From Methanothrix harundinacea (lineage in GTDB: Archaea > Halobacteriota > Methanosarcinia > Methanotrichales > Methanotrichaceae): a stretch of DNA of 64,000 nt. Below the pieces are notes generated by a model that saw only the letters and a program-made list of their open reading frames with translations, was not told the origin of the DNA and searched no databases. Position 1 is the first letter of the stretch, and each line of letters begins with the position of its first letter. Positions 17,508 to 26,199 of this stretch are shown here, piece after piece. Both the position numbers and the translations under genes were made by a program. Where the stretch lies: positions 71,130 to 135,129 of the forward strand of contig DAXT01000006.1 in NCBI GenBank assembly GCA_002506535.1, written 5' to 3'.

Positions 17508-17682
17508 ATAATAATGTTGGATGAGGTCAAATAAAAGCCTTTTCGCCCTCTATTAGCAAGCCGGGGATTATGTTATAGTCTCAGCCCTCTCTGAAGGTCA
17601 TGATATCGGTGGTTTGAGGATCTCTTTGAGGCGTTGGAGCTACAATTAATCGGACCCGTGATGGTCATCTTTATCGTGGTTC

Positions 17683-19200
17683 TTATTTCGAATTTTTGAG
17701 TTCAGCTCCGTCAACCGCCTCCGTAGATCCCAGCTCCTCCGCGCTATCGTAGGAGGCCTCGGCCTCGGAGATCCTCCCGAGGGCCTGGAGGGCTCCCCCC
17801 CGGTTCTTCCAGGCTTCGCCATCCTCTGGCTTGATCCTGACGACCTCGTCGTAGGCGAGAACCGCCTCCTCGTAATAGCCCACGGCTGCCAATGCTAGCC
17901 CCTTATTGCTCCAGGCGTGGGCGTAATCCGGGTCGAGGGCTATCGCCTTTTCGTATGCCAGGATCGCCTCATGATACTCGCCCATATAATAGAGAGAAAC
18001 CCCCCTGTTGTTCCAGGCTCTGGCGTAATCTGGGTCGAAACCTATGGCCGTATCGTACGCCTCGACCGCCTCTTCATACCGCCCCAGATGATAGAGGGCG
18101 ACGCCCCTGTTGTTCCAGGCGTTGGCATCGTCGGGTTCGAGGGCGATGGCCGCATCGTACGCCTTGATCGCCTCTTCATACCGTCCCAGTTCGTCGAGGG
18201 CGATCCCCCTGTTATACCAGGCGTAGGAGTACTCAGGCTCTATGTTTATGGCCGTATCATAAGATATGACCGCCTCTTCGTACCTCCCCAGGTCCCTGAG
18301 GGCGACGCCCCTGTTATTCCAGGCCTGGGCATCTTCCGGATCGAGGGCGATGGCCACATCGTAAGCGATGACGGCCTCTTCGTACCTCCCCTCCTCATAG
18401 AGGGCGAGTCCCTTACCGACCCAGGCCGAGGAGGAGTTGGGGTCGAGGGTGATCGCTTCATCGTATTGGCGGGCCTCTGCCAGGGGTCCCGCAGCCCGGA
18501 GGTCCCCGATCTTGACGAGGGCTTCTGCAGCCTTTCCCCGGACGGTCGGGTCCCCGTCCCTCAGAGCCCTGATGAGGGTATCGATGGCAATGGGGTCGCC
18601 GATATCGCCGAGGGCTTCGACGGCGGCCGCCCTGACCCTGGCATCTCCATCTCTCATGGCGAGATAGACGATGGGCTCCGTCGCCTCAGGATCCCCGATC
18701 TTGCCGAGAGATCGTGCGGCCTTCAGTCGGACCGAGGGATCCTCGTCTTTGACCGCCTCGACGAGGGGGGCGACGGCTCCGGTGTCCCCGATATCGCCGA
18801 GGGCTTCTGCAGCCGTCCCCCGGACCCGCGGATCTCTGTCTTTCATGGCGTCGGAGAGGGGGCCCAGGGCCCGCAGATCGCCGATATATCCCAGGGCCCT
18901 GGCCGCCTCTTCCTTTATATCCGACTCCTGGAGGGCCCTTATGAGGGGGTCGACGGCTCTGGGATCTCTGATCTTGCCTAGGGCCGCTGCAGCCGCAGAC
19001 CGGACCGGCCGGACCTCGTCCTCCAGGGCGGCGATCAGGGGGTCGACCGCCTTCGACCCGCCGATCTCGCCGAGGGAGAAGGCTGCCTTCGCCCGGTTAT
19101 CGGCCTGGCCGTACTTCAGGTCCAATATGAGGTCGTCGGCCTCGTCCGCCATGGCTGGTCCAGCCACGGCCCCGAGAAACAACAGCACCAGCACGATCAT
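17683..19200 (-). CDS. exported HEAT + TPR repeat protein
   Basis: 505 residues. A hydrophobic start (MIVLVLLFLGAVAGPAMA) is followed by seven HEAT/PBS-lyase repeats (~25-235, repeating ALGEIGD..AVDPLIxAL) and then about seven TPRs of 34 residues (~240-490, repeating AWNNRGVALxxLGRYEEAxxAYDxAIxLDP). Both parts are protein-binding superhelices, so this is a scaffold. The N-terminus lacks a basic charge, so the true start may lie a few codons upstream (AAGAGA precedes the ATG). It shares the HEAT type with the Cys-cluster protein at 15177-16142, pointing to duplication within the same envelope block. Confidence 0.85.
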   Translation of the reverse strand: MIVLVLLFLGAVAGPAMADEADDLILDLKYGQADNRAKAAFSLGEIGGSKAVDPLIAALEDEVRPVRSAAAAALGKIRDPRAVDPLIRALQESDIKEEAARALGYIGDLRALGPLSDAMKDRDPRVRGTAAEALGDIGDTGAVAPLVEAVKDEDPSVRLKAARSLGKIGDPEATEPIVYLAMRDGDARVRAAAVEALGDIGDPIAIDTLIRALRDGDPTVRGKAAEALVKIGDLRAAGPLAEARQYDEAITLDPNSSSAWVGKGLALYEEGRYEEAVIAYDVAIALDPEDAQAWNNRGVALRDLGRYEEAVISYDTAINIEPEYSYAWYNRGIALDELGRYEEAIKAYDAAIALEPDDANAWNNRGVALYHLGRYEEAVEAYDTAIGFDPDYARAWNNRGVSLYYMGEYHEAILAYEKAIALDPDYAHAWSNKGLALAAVGYYEEAVLAYDEVVRIKPEDGEAWKNRGGALQALGRISEAEASYDSAEELGSTEAVDGAELKNSK

Positions 19201-19385
19201 TCTCTTCGTGACAACCCCCTCATGGAGGTGGATGGTCCCAACCCACTAAAAATGTACCGGTATCGCCGCCCCGGCGGGCCTGATAGAGGGATCATCTCCG
19301 CCACCTATCTTCCGGCTCTCTCCAAGATCGCCACCCTCGAATCCTATTTATCCTCAAAAGGGTCCATCTCTGATGGTGGCATAAG

Positions 19386-21086
19386 ATGACTCGCACCATA
19401 ATTAAAATCATCCTTCTTCTCCTCCTCCTCCTGGCATCATCTCCGTCGTCTCAGGCGGCGACGATCACCGTGGGGCAGGAAGGCTCGGATTTTCACAGGA
19501 TTGAAGCGGCCCTGAGCTCCGCAAACCCAGGAGACGTGATCGAGGTCGCAAGCGGGGAGTACCTGGTGAACCTGAACATAACTACCCCGGGGATCGTCCT
19601 GCGGGGCGTCGACACCGGCGGCGGAATCCCCGTCCTGCGGGCTGGAATGTCCACCGCTGAGATCGAGAGGACCTACCCCGGACTGACGTGGATGGTCCAG
19701 ATGACCGGCGGGACGGCCGTCGCCATCAGGGCAGACTTCGTCACCGTGGAGAACTTCGTCATCACCGGCGCCAGCAGCCAGAAGCCCTACGACACCGGCG
19801 AGCATAACGACGTCATCGGCAACGCCGGCATCAGGGTCTACTCCGACTTCAACAAGATCGCCAACAACACCTTCGAAGGAAACGAGTTGACCGGCATCGG
19901 CCTATTGAACAGCAGCAACAACCAGATCCTCAACAATACCATCAGGGACGTCCGCTACGGCCACGGCATTAACCTGCATAACTCTCACAACAACAACATC
20001 GAGGGCAACGACCTCCTCTCCAACTACAATGGTATCGAACTCCAATGGTGTGACTCCAACACCATCCAGGATAACGAGATCCGGGAGAGCGTCATCGACG
20101 GTATCCGGGCGTTCAGCTGCAACTTCACCTTCATCACCTATAACATCATAACGCGAAACGGCCACGAGAGCGAGCTTGGTAGTAACTGGAATGGGATCTC
20201 CCTGGTGGGGTCGATGAACCTGGTCGCAAACAACGTAATCTCCTTCAACAGAAACGACGGGATCTACCTCAATAGCATCTTCTGGGAGTATTGCAGCGAG
20301 CCGCCCTGCGGCGCCGAGGAGTCCTACGAGAACCTGATCATCGGAAACAGGATCGAGGGGAACGGCAGAGACGGGGTCCACCTCTCCAAGACCTGGAAGA
20401 ACAACATAATAGACAACAACATCACAGAAAACCACGGCAAAGGGATAAACCTCGAGGAGAGCAGCAACAACACCATCGATCTTAACAACGTCACCAAGAA
20501 CGACCACGGGATATACCTGGACCGGTCGAACTTCACAGCGGTTAAGAACAACACCATAGCGGAGGGGGAGAAGGCAGGGATCTACCTCTGGTCCACCGTC
20601 GGTTCCTCGATGGATAACAACACCCTCCTCGATAACCCCGCAGGGTTGGTTCTGGCAGAGTCGAGCGAAAGGAACGTCCTCGTCAGAAACAACGTCACCA
20701 ACAGCACCGAAGGGATCAACATCTCGGGGGGGTCGGACGAGAACCAGATTCAGCAGAACCGGTTGAGGTCTTGCGGCATCGGCGTAATCCTGGCGGGGGC
20801 GGGCCGCAACGTCATATCGGCAAACGAGATCGCCGATAGCCTCCTCGGCATATCCCTCGACGTATATTCCAGAGGCAACTCCATCTTAGGAAACGACCTC
20901 TCGACGAACGTCGAGGCGGCGAAGGACGAGGGAGATAACCGGTGGGACGACGGCTCCCGGGGCAATTACTACGGGACCGACCTCTGCGATGACGCCGACG
21001 GCGACGGCATCTGTGATGGACCCCGGAGCATACCGGGTGGGTGGAACGTCGACGTATATCCTCTGGCGAGGGCAGCGACGACCTGA
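19386..21086 (+). CDS. secreted NosD-like parallel beta-helix protein
   Basis: 566 residues. Signal peptide (RTIIKIILLLLLLLASSPSSQA), then a strand pair typical of right-handed beta-helices (TITVGQEGSDFHRIEAALSSANPGDVIEVASGEY), and from ~95 to ~510 repeated turns of the form N-x-I-x-x-N-x-I/L with NNTI, NNNI and GI. The end DLCDDADGDGICDGPRSIPGG is the usual closing loop of archaeal NosD/PbH1 proteins. Such proteins bind or modify surface polysaccharide, or are S-layer associated. Transcribed away from the HEAT/TPR gene. Confidence 0.85.
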   Translation: MTRTIIKIILLLLLLLASSPSSQAATITVGQEGSDFHRIEAALSSANPGDVIEVASGEYLVNLNITTPGIVLRGVDTGGGIPVLRAGMSTAEIERTYPGLTWMVQMTGGTAVAIRADFVTVENFVITGASSQKPYDTGEHNDVIGNAGIRVYSDFNKIANNTFEGNELTGIGLLNSSNNQILNNTIRDVRYGHGINLHNSHNNNIEGNDLLSNYNGIELQWCDSNTIQDNEIRESVIDGIRAFSCNFTFITYNIITRNGHESELGSNWNGISLVGSMNLVANNVISFNRNDGIYLNSIFWEYCSEPPCGAEESYENLIIGNRIEGNGRDGVHLSKTWKNNIIDNNITENHGKGINLEESSNNTIDLNNVTKNDHGIYLDRSNFTAVKNNTIAEGEKAGIYLWSTVGSSMDNNTLLDNPAGLVLAESSERNVLVRNNVTNSTEGINISGGSDENQIQQNRLRSCGIGVILAGAGRNVISANEIADSLLGISLDVYSRGNSILGNDLSTNVEAAKDEGDNRWDDGSRGNYYGTDLCDDADGDGICDGPRSIPGGWNVDVYPLARAATT

Positions 21087-21130
21087 GCTAACGGCAAAGA
21101 TATAACCTGCACCGCCAGAAATTTCAGAGA

Positions 21131-21562
21131 ATGTGGTCAAATATGCCTGCTAATTTGATGGAGTACTTCAACCGGCAGCCCCGGATCGGAACCCTCAGCA
21201 CCGCCGGGAGGGACGGGAAGGTCGACGTCGCGCCGATGGGCTCTCCCCGGATGGTCGACGAGAAGACCGTCGTCATGGCCCTGGCGGAGAACAGGACCCT
21301 TGCCAACCTGCGGGAAAACCCCCACGCCGTCTACATGATCATGGTCCCAGGGCAGGGGATCTTCGACTGGAAGGGTGTGCGGGTCTACTTGAAGATGAGA
21401 AGCTGCGAGACCTCCGGGGAGGGGATCGAGAGGATGAGGGGGGAGATCTCCAAGGCCATCGGCGAGGCGGCGGCGGGGATGCTCCGCGCCGCCGTCACCT
21501 TCGAGGTCGAGGAGGTGAGGCCGATCGTCGATATGGGCCAGGGGTGGGAGAAATCTATCTGA
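21131..21562 (+). CDS. pyridoxamine 5'-phosphate oxidase-like FMN-binding protein
   Basis: 143 residues, a compact split-barrel. LSTAGRDGKVDVAPMGSPRMVDEKTVVMALAENRTLANLRENPHAVYMI is the classic flavin- or cofactor-binding half of the PNPOx-like family. The substrate is unknown. AGATATAACC at ~21096-21105 is a TATA box about 27 bases before the ATG, suggesting a leaderless transcript; an in-frame ATG at 21143 is an alternative. Confidence 0.8.
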   Translation: MWSNMPANLMEYFNRQPRIGTLSTAGRDGKVDVAPMGSPRMVDEKTVVMALAENRTLANLRENPHAVYMIMVPGQGIFDWKGVRVYLKMRSCETSGEGIERMRGEISKAIGEAAAGMLRAAVTFEVEEVRPIVDMGQGWEKSI

Positions 21563-21864
21563 CTCCCCCCGAGATCTTTCGGCTCGCCACCTTGGAGGCT
21601 CCTGGTCAGATGGGGCCAGAGGGGTCGATCGCCATATTTATAATGTTTAATCGTTGTCATTAATATCTGAGAGGGGCGATTGCGAGGGTCCATAGATCGA
21701 TGACGTTATAGACAGATCTCAGATCTCCCTCTGCCCGAGATATGCCCACTTCCGGCCCTCCCCCTCCCCCTCTCCCCTTCAGCCCGTTTTTGGCATCGAT
21801 GCTCTGGCAAGAGATATCCGTCATCCCCAAAACCGCTCTACCCAAGACCGCCCTTTCCACGACC
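21563..21864. other. intergenic stretch without recognised gene
   Basis: Convergent region after the PNPOx-like gene and the DUF6125-like gene. It contains a C/T-rich run near 21757-21780 and AT-rich sequence near 21640-21665, but I see no gene, tRNA or clear hairpin-plus-U terminator. Confidence 0.4.
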
Positions 21865-22419
21865 TTACAACAGCCTCCTCCATTCTTCAAAGAGAAAGGT
21901 GCAGACCTCATCCCCCCGGCAGATCCGGGACTCAAGGAAGAAGGATATCCTCTTTTCTTCCTCAGAGAACTCCTCCGCCCAGGCGGAGTACTCGGCGCTG
22001 CAGATGACCGACCCCACCCTCTCTGACAGGTGGACCCTTCCTGACTTTGCCATAAGGTCCCGCCAGGGGCATCTTGATATCGTGAGCATGAGGCGGCCGT
22101 CCTCCTCCGCCTCCACCTCGAACCCGAACCCCTCGGCGGAGTGCTTGGCTGCTATGCACTCCGCGAGCCCTCCGATCCCCTTCCCGGCTCTGAGGATCTC
22201 CCTCAGGGTCCGGGCCTGGATCTTGGGGAGGATCGACCAGACCTGGCGGTCGATCTCCAGCGCCTCCTCAAAGCCCCGGATCTCCTCGACCTTCATGAAC
22301 CAGAGGCCGTCCGCCGAGGTGTAGCACCTCCTGAAGTAGTCGGCCTTCTCTCGGTCGTCGAGGACCCTCGTCCCCGCTGCCCTCTCCTCCTGCGGCCGTC
22401 CATCCTCTCCCCCATCCAT
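21865..22419 (-). CDS. DUF6125-like protein, third gene of the archaeosine operon
   Basis: 184 residues, soluble. ADGLWFMKVEEIRGFEEALEIDRQVWSILPKIQARTLRE matches what I recall of the DUF6125 family, and the later Cys positions (CPWRD, VICSAEYSAWAEEF, CRGDEVCTF) could bind metal, as in the aminothiazoline-carboxylate hydrolase-like proteins. Reaction unknown. Its ATG follows the arcS stop by only two bases, with GAGGTCTGAGG as the ribosome site, so it is co-translated with arcS. That invites a link with tRNA modification, but no direct evidence supports one. Confidence 0.65.
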   Translation of the reverse strand: MDGGEDGRPQEERAAGTRVLDDREKADYFRRCYTSADGLWFMKVEEIRGFEEALEIDRQVWSILPKIQARTLREILRAGKGIGGLAECIAAKHSAEGFGFEVEAEEDGRLMLTISRCPWRDLMAKSGRVHLSERVGSVICSAEYSAWAEEFSEEEKRISFFLESRICRGDEVCTFLFEEWRRLL

Positions 22420-22421
22420 CC

Positions 22422-24167
22422 TCAGACCTCCTCGACCTGGCGCAGCTCAACGGCGATCCCCCTCGTCGACTCCACCATCTCCCAGCCGCTCATCTTCGCC
22501 CTCCCGACGCCGAAGGCCGCCTCCCCCTTTACAATCACCTCGTCGCCGGGCCTGATCTGGTCGTCGGCGGATGTCACCCCGGGGGCGAGGACGTCGCCCC
22601 TCGGGACGAAGTCGCCGATCTCGACGATGTACCCGCCCCGGGAGAGGAGCCTCTTGGCCCCTTCGAGGGAGAGGGCGATCGTCCCCTGGGGGGTGATGGA
22701 CCCGAGGCTCTTCTTCTCGGAGGAGTGTAGCCCCCTTCCCTTCACCTTCACCTCGCCGGCCATGAGGTCGGCGGCGGCGCCCCGGCCGAACTGGTAGTCG
22801 GCGAGGGCGGTGAACCGCTGGACCATGAAACCATCCAGGACCTCTTCGCCCGCCGTCGCCTCGGCCGCCGCCTCCGATAGCCTCTTCAAAGCCTCATCCG
22901 TCGTCCCGCCGCCGGTGTAGACGGCGTCGATCCCGTGCTCTTCTACCGCCTCCTTAAGCTCCCCGTCGATGTGGGCGATGATGGTGGAGGAGGGGTTCTT
23001 ATCCAGGTATCCGTCGAGGCAGCGGGTCAGCCACCTCCTCTCCTCCAGGTCCCACCTCCCGGTGACGGGGACGTCGTAGCTGGCGGCGGGATAGACCTCC
23101 TCCAGCTCCCTGGGGACGAGGGCTAGGGGAGACGTCAGTATCAGCTCTTTGAGCCTCCGCCTTGTGGTCCCCAGGGCCGTCGCGAAGAGCCGGTGAGACC
23201 TCGAAGTAGAGTAGGGCTTCCGCGCCGAGCACGGCAGGAGGAGGAGGACGCCGCCCTCGGGAGCACGATACCTCTCCAGGACCCTCTCGGCGAACCTTGT
23301 CACCTCCACCCGGTGGAGGGACTCGGCAGAGTTCGCATACATGACGCTCTTCCTGTATACTGGGGTCCTCCGTTCCAGGTAACGGTGCTCCTGGTCGAGG
23401 AGCCTCAGGGCCGCCGTCTCTTCCGGGGCGACCCTCACCTGCCTCTCCAGGTATTCGCGGACCGTTCCCTTCCTGATCATCTCCCGCAGCAGGAGGATCT
23501 CCTCCTCCAGCCGGAGGAGGTTGTGGCCGGCGACGAGCTCTGGCTCTGCCCCCGTCTCCACCATGGCTTCACAGAAGCCGCAGCGACATGGGAGGTCCTT
23601 CAGATCCTCCAGGGGCCAGGCCCCGTCCCGGAGGTGGTACCTCCCCAGGAGGCCGTCGACGGCGATCCTCGTCTCGTCCACCAGGTCGACCCCCAGGTAT
23701 ATCAGAAGGGCGAGGTTTGCGGGGGTCGCCAGGGCCGGGGCGTAGAGGGCCGAGTCGGGGGGTATCCTCTCCCGGATGCCTATGACGGCGGCCACCAGAT
23801 CCCTCGGGTTTCGCAGGGACCCCGCCGCCCCGATGACGTAGACGTCGGCTGTCGGGGGCCGGCCCCTCGCCAGGGGGTGGACGACGACCCCGCAGGGTCC
23901 GTCCGTCGGGATGGAGGGGATAGCGAAGGGCGGCTCGGTGTGGAGGGGGACGGGGACGTGGGGTCCGATGAAGATCTTTCCGGTCTTCTTCGAGAGTTCA
24001 CGCCCCTCCTCCAGGGCTTCTCCGATCGATGGGAAGTTCCAGATCGGTCCAGTGGACCGGATCTGGTCGCCGGATATGACGGCCGGAGTCTCGACCGTCC
24101 CTTCGATCCTGAGCCGTCCCGCCCGTGCGGGGCCGTCGCGGATCGTCACCTCGAAGCGTCTCGTCAT
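22422..24167 (-). CDS. arcS: archaeosine synthase
   Basis: 581 residues. A TGT-like N-terminal domain lacks the active Asp region but keeps a zinc-type knuckle (CRCGFC, 194-199). The catalytic signature PC-x3-KPY-x2-S-x2-H occurs exactly at 312-325 (PCSARKPYSTSRSH). A PUA domain closes the protein (~505-575; GEVIVKGEAAFGVGRAKMSG). ArcS adds lysine to preQ0 at position 15 of tRNA on the way to archaeosine. The start overlaps the tgtA stop by ATGA (24164-24167), so the two archaeosine enzymes are made together. Confidence 0.93.
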   Translation of the reverse strand: MTRRFEVTIRDGPARAGRLRIEGTVETPAVISGDQIRSTGPIWNFPSIGEALEEGRELSKKTGKIFIGPHVPVPLHTEPPFAIPSIPTDGPCGVVVHPLARGRPPTADVYVIGAAGSLRNPRDLVAAVIGIRERIPPDSALYAPALATPANLALLIYLGVDLVDETRIAVDGLLGRYHLRDGAWPLEDLKDLPCRCGFCEAMVETGAEPELVAGHNLLRLEEEILLLREMIRKGTVREYLERQVRVAPEETAALRLLDQEHRYLERRTPVYRKSVMYANSAESLHRVEVTRFAERVLERYRAPEGGVLLLLPCSARKPYSTSRSHRLFATALGTTRRRLKELILTSPLALVPRELEEVYPAASYDVPVTGRWDLEERRWLTRCLDGYLDKNPSSTIIAHIDGELKEAVEEHGIDAVYTGGGTTDEALKRLSEAAAEATAGEEVLDGFMVQRFTALADYQFGRGAAADLMAGEVKVKGRGLHSSEKKSLGSITPQGTIALSLEGAKRLLSRGGYIVEIGDFVPRGDVLAPGVTSADDQIRPGDEVIVKGEAAFGVGRAKMSGWEMVESTRGIAVELRQVEEV

Positions 24168-25600
24168 CTCTTCGCCTCCATCGGCACCGTATCCACCTTC
24201 GGCGGATCTCTCAGCCTCACCTCGAAGGTGGCGGCCGGGTTCGCCTCCATCAGCCTTTTGAGGTTCGCGTGGGCCTGCGATAGCCCCGCCTCGTCGAAGG
24301 CCTGTGGGACCTCGGAGTTGAGGGGGGCGGTCTCCGCGAGCTCTTTCGGGTAGGGGCCGAAGGGGGGGAGATACCAGAGGACGTGGTCGTACCCCTCTTC
24401 ATCGACGCCCCGGTCCGCCACCAGAACCCTCCCGGAGAGCTCGATCCTGTCGATCCGGGACCCGTACCTGAGAACCTCCGGCCTCTTCGCCGACTCCGGC
24501 CCCAGGTAGAAGCAGGTCGACCTGGATACGGGGTCGAGTTCCTCGATCCATCCGGCATGGGATCCGAGGGCACGCAGGCCGTCCACCATCCTCGGATGAG
24601 ACCTGCACCTCCTCTCCACCAGCTCCCAGAGGGATCCATCCCAGATGGACTGTCTCACCTCCTGGATCTCCGTCAGGGAGACGGCGATGTTGTGGCGGGC
24701 GAGAAGCTCCGTCTTGTCCGGGTCTCCTGCCAGATCCTCAGGGGACCGATCTCTGCAGACTTCGCAGCAGCAGGGCAGGTACCTCAGGTCCTCCAGGTGG
24801 CGGGTCCCGCTGGGGGTGAGGTAGCGCCCCTGTCTCGCGTAGAGGGCGTAGGCGGCGGAGTCGAAGAGGTCGCAGCCGAGGGCCGCGGCCAGGGAGAACA
24901 TCATGGGATGGCCGGCGCCGAATAGATGGACCGGGGCCGCCGGGCCGAGCCCCTTCTTGGAGGCGGCGACGACGTCGACGAGGTCGCGGAACCTGTAGCC
25001 CTCCATCAGGGGGACGACCGCTCCGATGGGGCAGAGGTCAAACGCCAGATCTCTGACCTTACGGGCCGCTGCGAACCTGAGGTCCGCATACGTCGAACCC
25101 TGGATCGGCCCCGCCAGGAGGGGGCCGTCGCCGTCCCATCGCTCCCGCGCCTCGGTGAGCCTCCGCTCCGTCTCGACGAGCTCCGCCTCGGCCCTCGCCC
25201 TGGAGACGTCCGGAGGGGTCGGTATATCCAGGGGGACGGATATGTCGGAGCCTATCGACCTTTGAAACTCGAGGATCTCCAGGGGCTGGACGTCGATATC
25301 GCCGTAGACGGAGAGCTGGAACGCCCCCGAGTCGGTCATTATCGGCCCGTCAAAGCCCAGAAGCCGGTGGACGCCCCTTCGTTCGGCGAGCTCTCTCAGC
25401 TCGGGATCCTGGCGGATGATGTAGCTGTTGGTGATAAGGATCTCGGCCCCCATCCTCTGTAGATCTGCAGGTTCGATCAGCCTGAGGTGGGGGTTGACCA
25501 CGGGCATCAGCGCAGGGGTCTCGACGGCGCCGTGGGGCGTCCGGAGCCTCCCGATACGACCTGCCAGATCTTTGTTCAGAATCTCAAAGCAATCCGGCAT
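24164..25600 (-). CDS. tgtA: tRNA-guanine(15) transglycosylase
   Basis: 478 residues. It inserts preQ0 at G15 of archaeal tRNA. MTDSGAFQLSVYGDIDV holds one active-site Asp (D90), LFGAGHPM and GCDLFDSAAYALYARQGRY the nucleophile region, and CCCEVCRDRS the zinc ligands. The protein has the archaeal catalytic and C1-type domain length but no PUA domain, which is instead carried by ArcS encoded next to it. A TATA box (CTATTTATGCC on the minus strand, ~25624-25634) lies ~27 bases before the ATG, so the operon mRNA may be leaderless. Confidence 0.93.
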   Translation of the reverse strand: MPDCFEILNKDLAGRIGRLRTPHGAVETPALMPVVNPHLRLIEPADLQRMGAEILITNSYIIRQDPELRELAERRGVHRLLGFDGPIMTDSGAFQLSVYGDIDVQPLEILEFQRSIGSDISVPLDIPTPPDVSRARAEAELVETERRLTEARERWDGDGPLLAGPIQGSTYADLRFAAARKVRDLAFDLCPIGAVVPLMEGYRFRDLVDVVAASKKGLGPAAPVHLFGAGHPMMFSLAAALGCDLFDSAAYALYARQGRYLTPSGTRHLEDLRYLPCCCEVCRDRSPEDLAGDPDKTELLARHNIAVSLTEIQEVRQSIWDGSLWELVERRCRSHPRMVDGLRALGSHAGWIEELDPVSRSTCFYLGPESAKRPEVLRYGSRIDRIELSGRVLVADRGVDEEGYDHVLWYLPPFGPYPKELAETAPLNSEVPQAFDEAGLSQAHANLKRLMEANPAATFEVRLRDPPKVDTVPMEAKR

Positions 25601-25693
25601 GGCCCCATCTCACTGCAGATAAGGCATAAATAGGTTGGTACTGATCAGAGAGTGTCGCATCGCGATTTTGATAAAAATCGGTGGTGACCAACC

Positions 25694-26173
25694 TTGAAAT
25701 GCAGAGTTATGATCATGCTAGTATGCCTCCTGGGCACTGCGGCAGCTGCGGGCTATACCCAGACCCAGGTGTCGTTCCTCATGGGAGAGAACCCCGTGAG
25801 GAGCTCTATGAACGACGTCCGGTTCGAAGATTACGCCAAGATGTACTGGGCATCTTACATATCAAATCCCAACAGGGCCCCCATGGCGCCGATCCTGGCA
25901 GGCCAGACGGTGGACGTAGAAAATACCATGACCTTCTGGAGGAACAACTTCCCCTTCGACATCACCACATCCTCCTTCGGTGACGGATCGGCCCTGGGCT
26001 CCGCGAGCGTGAGGCCCAGATACGATTTCGCCGCCGTCTACACCTGGCGCTATGACGAGACTATGCCGATCGAGGACTCCTCCTTCGGGGAGGGGAACTA
26101 CTCCACAGCGAGCCAGCTGGAGAAGAACACCAGGTTCTTGACCCAGGAGATAATGAAAAATTTCGGCCTGTAA
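25694..26173 (+). CDS. small secreted protein, unknown family
   Basis: 159 residues from a TTG start, chosen because GGTGGTGACC ends five bases before it and the product has a full signal peptide (KCRVMIMLVCLLGTAAAAGY). The mature part (~140 residues) is polar, with aromatic residues (YAKMYWASYISNPN, TFWRNNFPFDITTSSFGDGSALGSASVRPRYDFAAVYTW). No Cys after the signal and no known motif. Divergent from tgtA; convergent with aconitase 26 bases away. Confidence 0.65.
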   Translation: MKCRVMIMLVCLLGTAAAAGYTQTQVSFLMGENPVRSSMNDVRFEDYAKMYWASYISNPNRAPMAPILAGQTVDVENTMTFWRNNFPFDITTSSFGDGSALGSASVRPRYDFAAVYTWRYDETMPIEDSSFGEGNYSTASQLEKNTRFLTQEIMKNFGL

Positions 26174-26199
26174 TGGACAGGCCGACTACCCTTTTCGCT

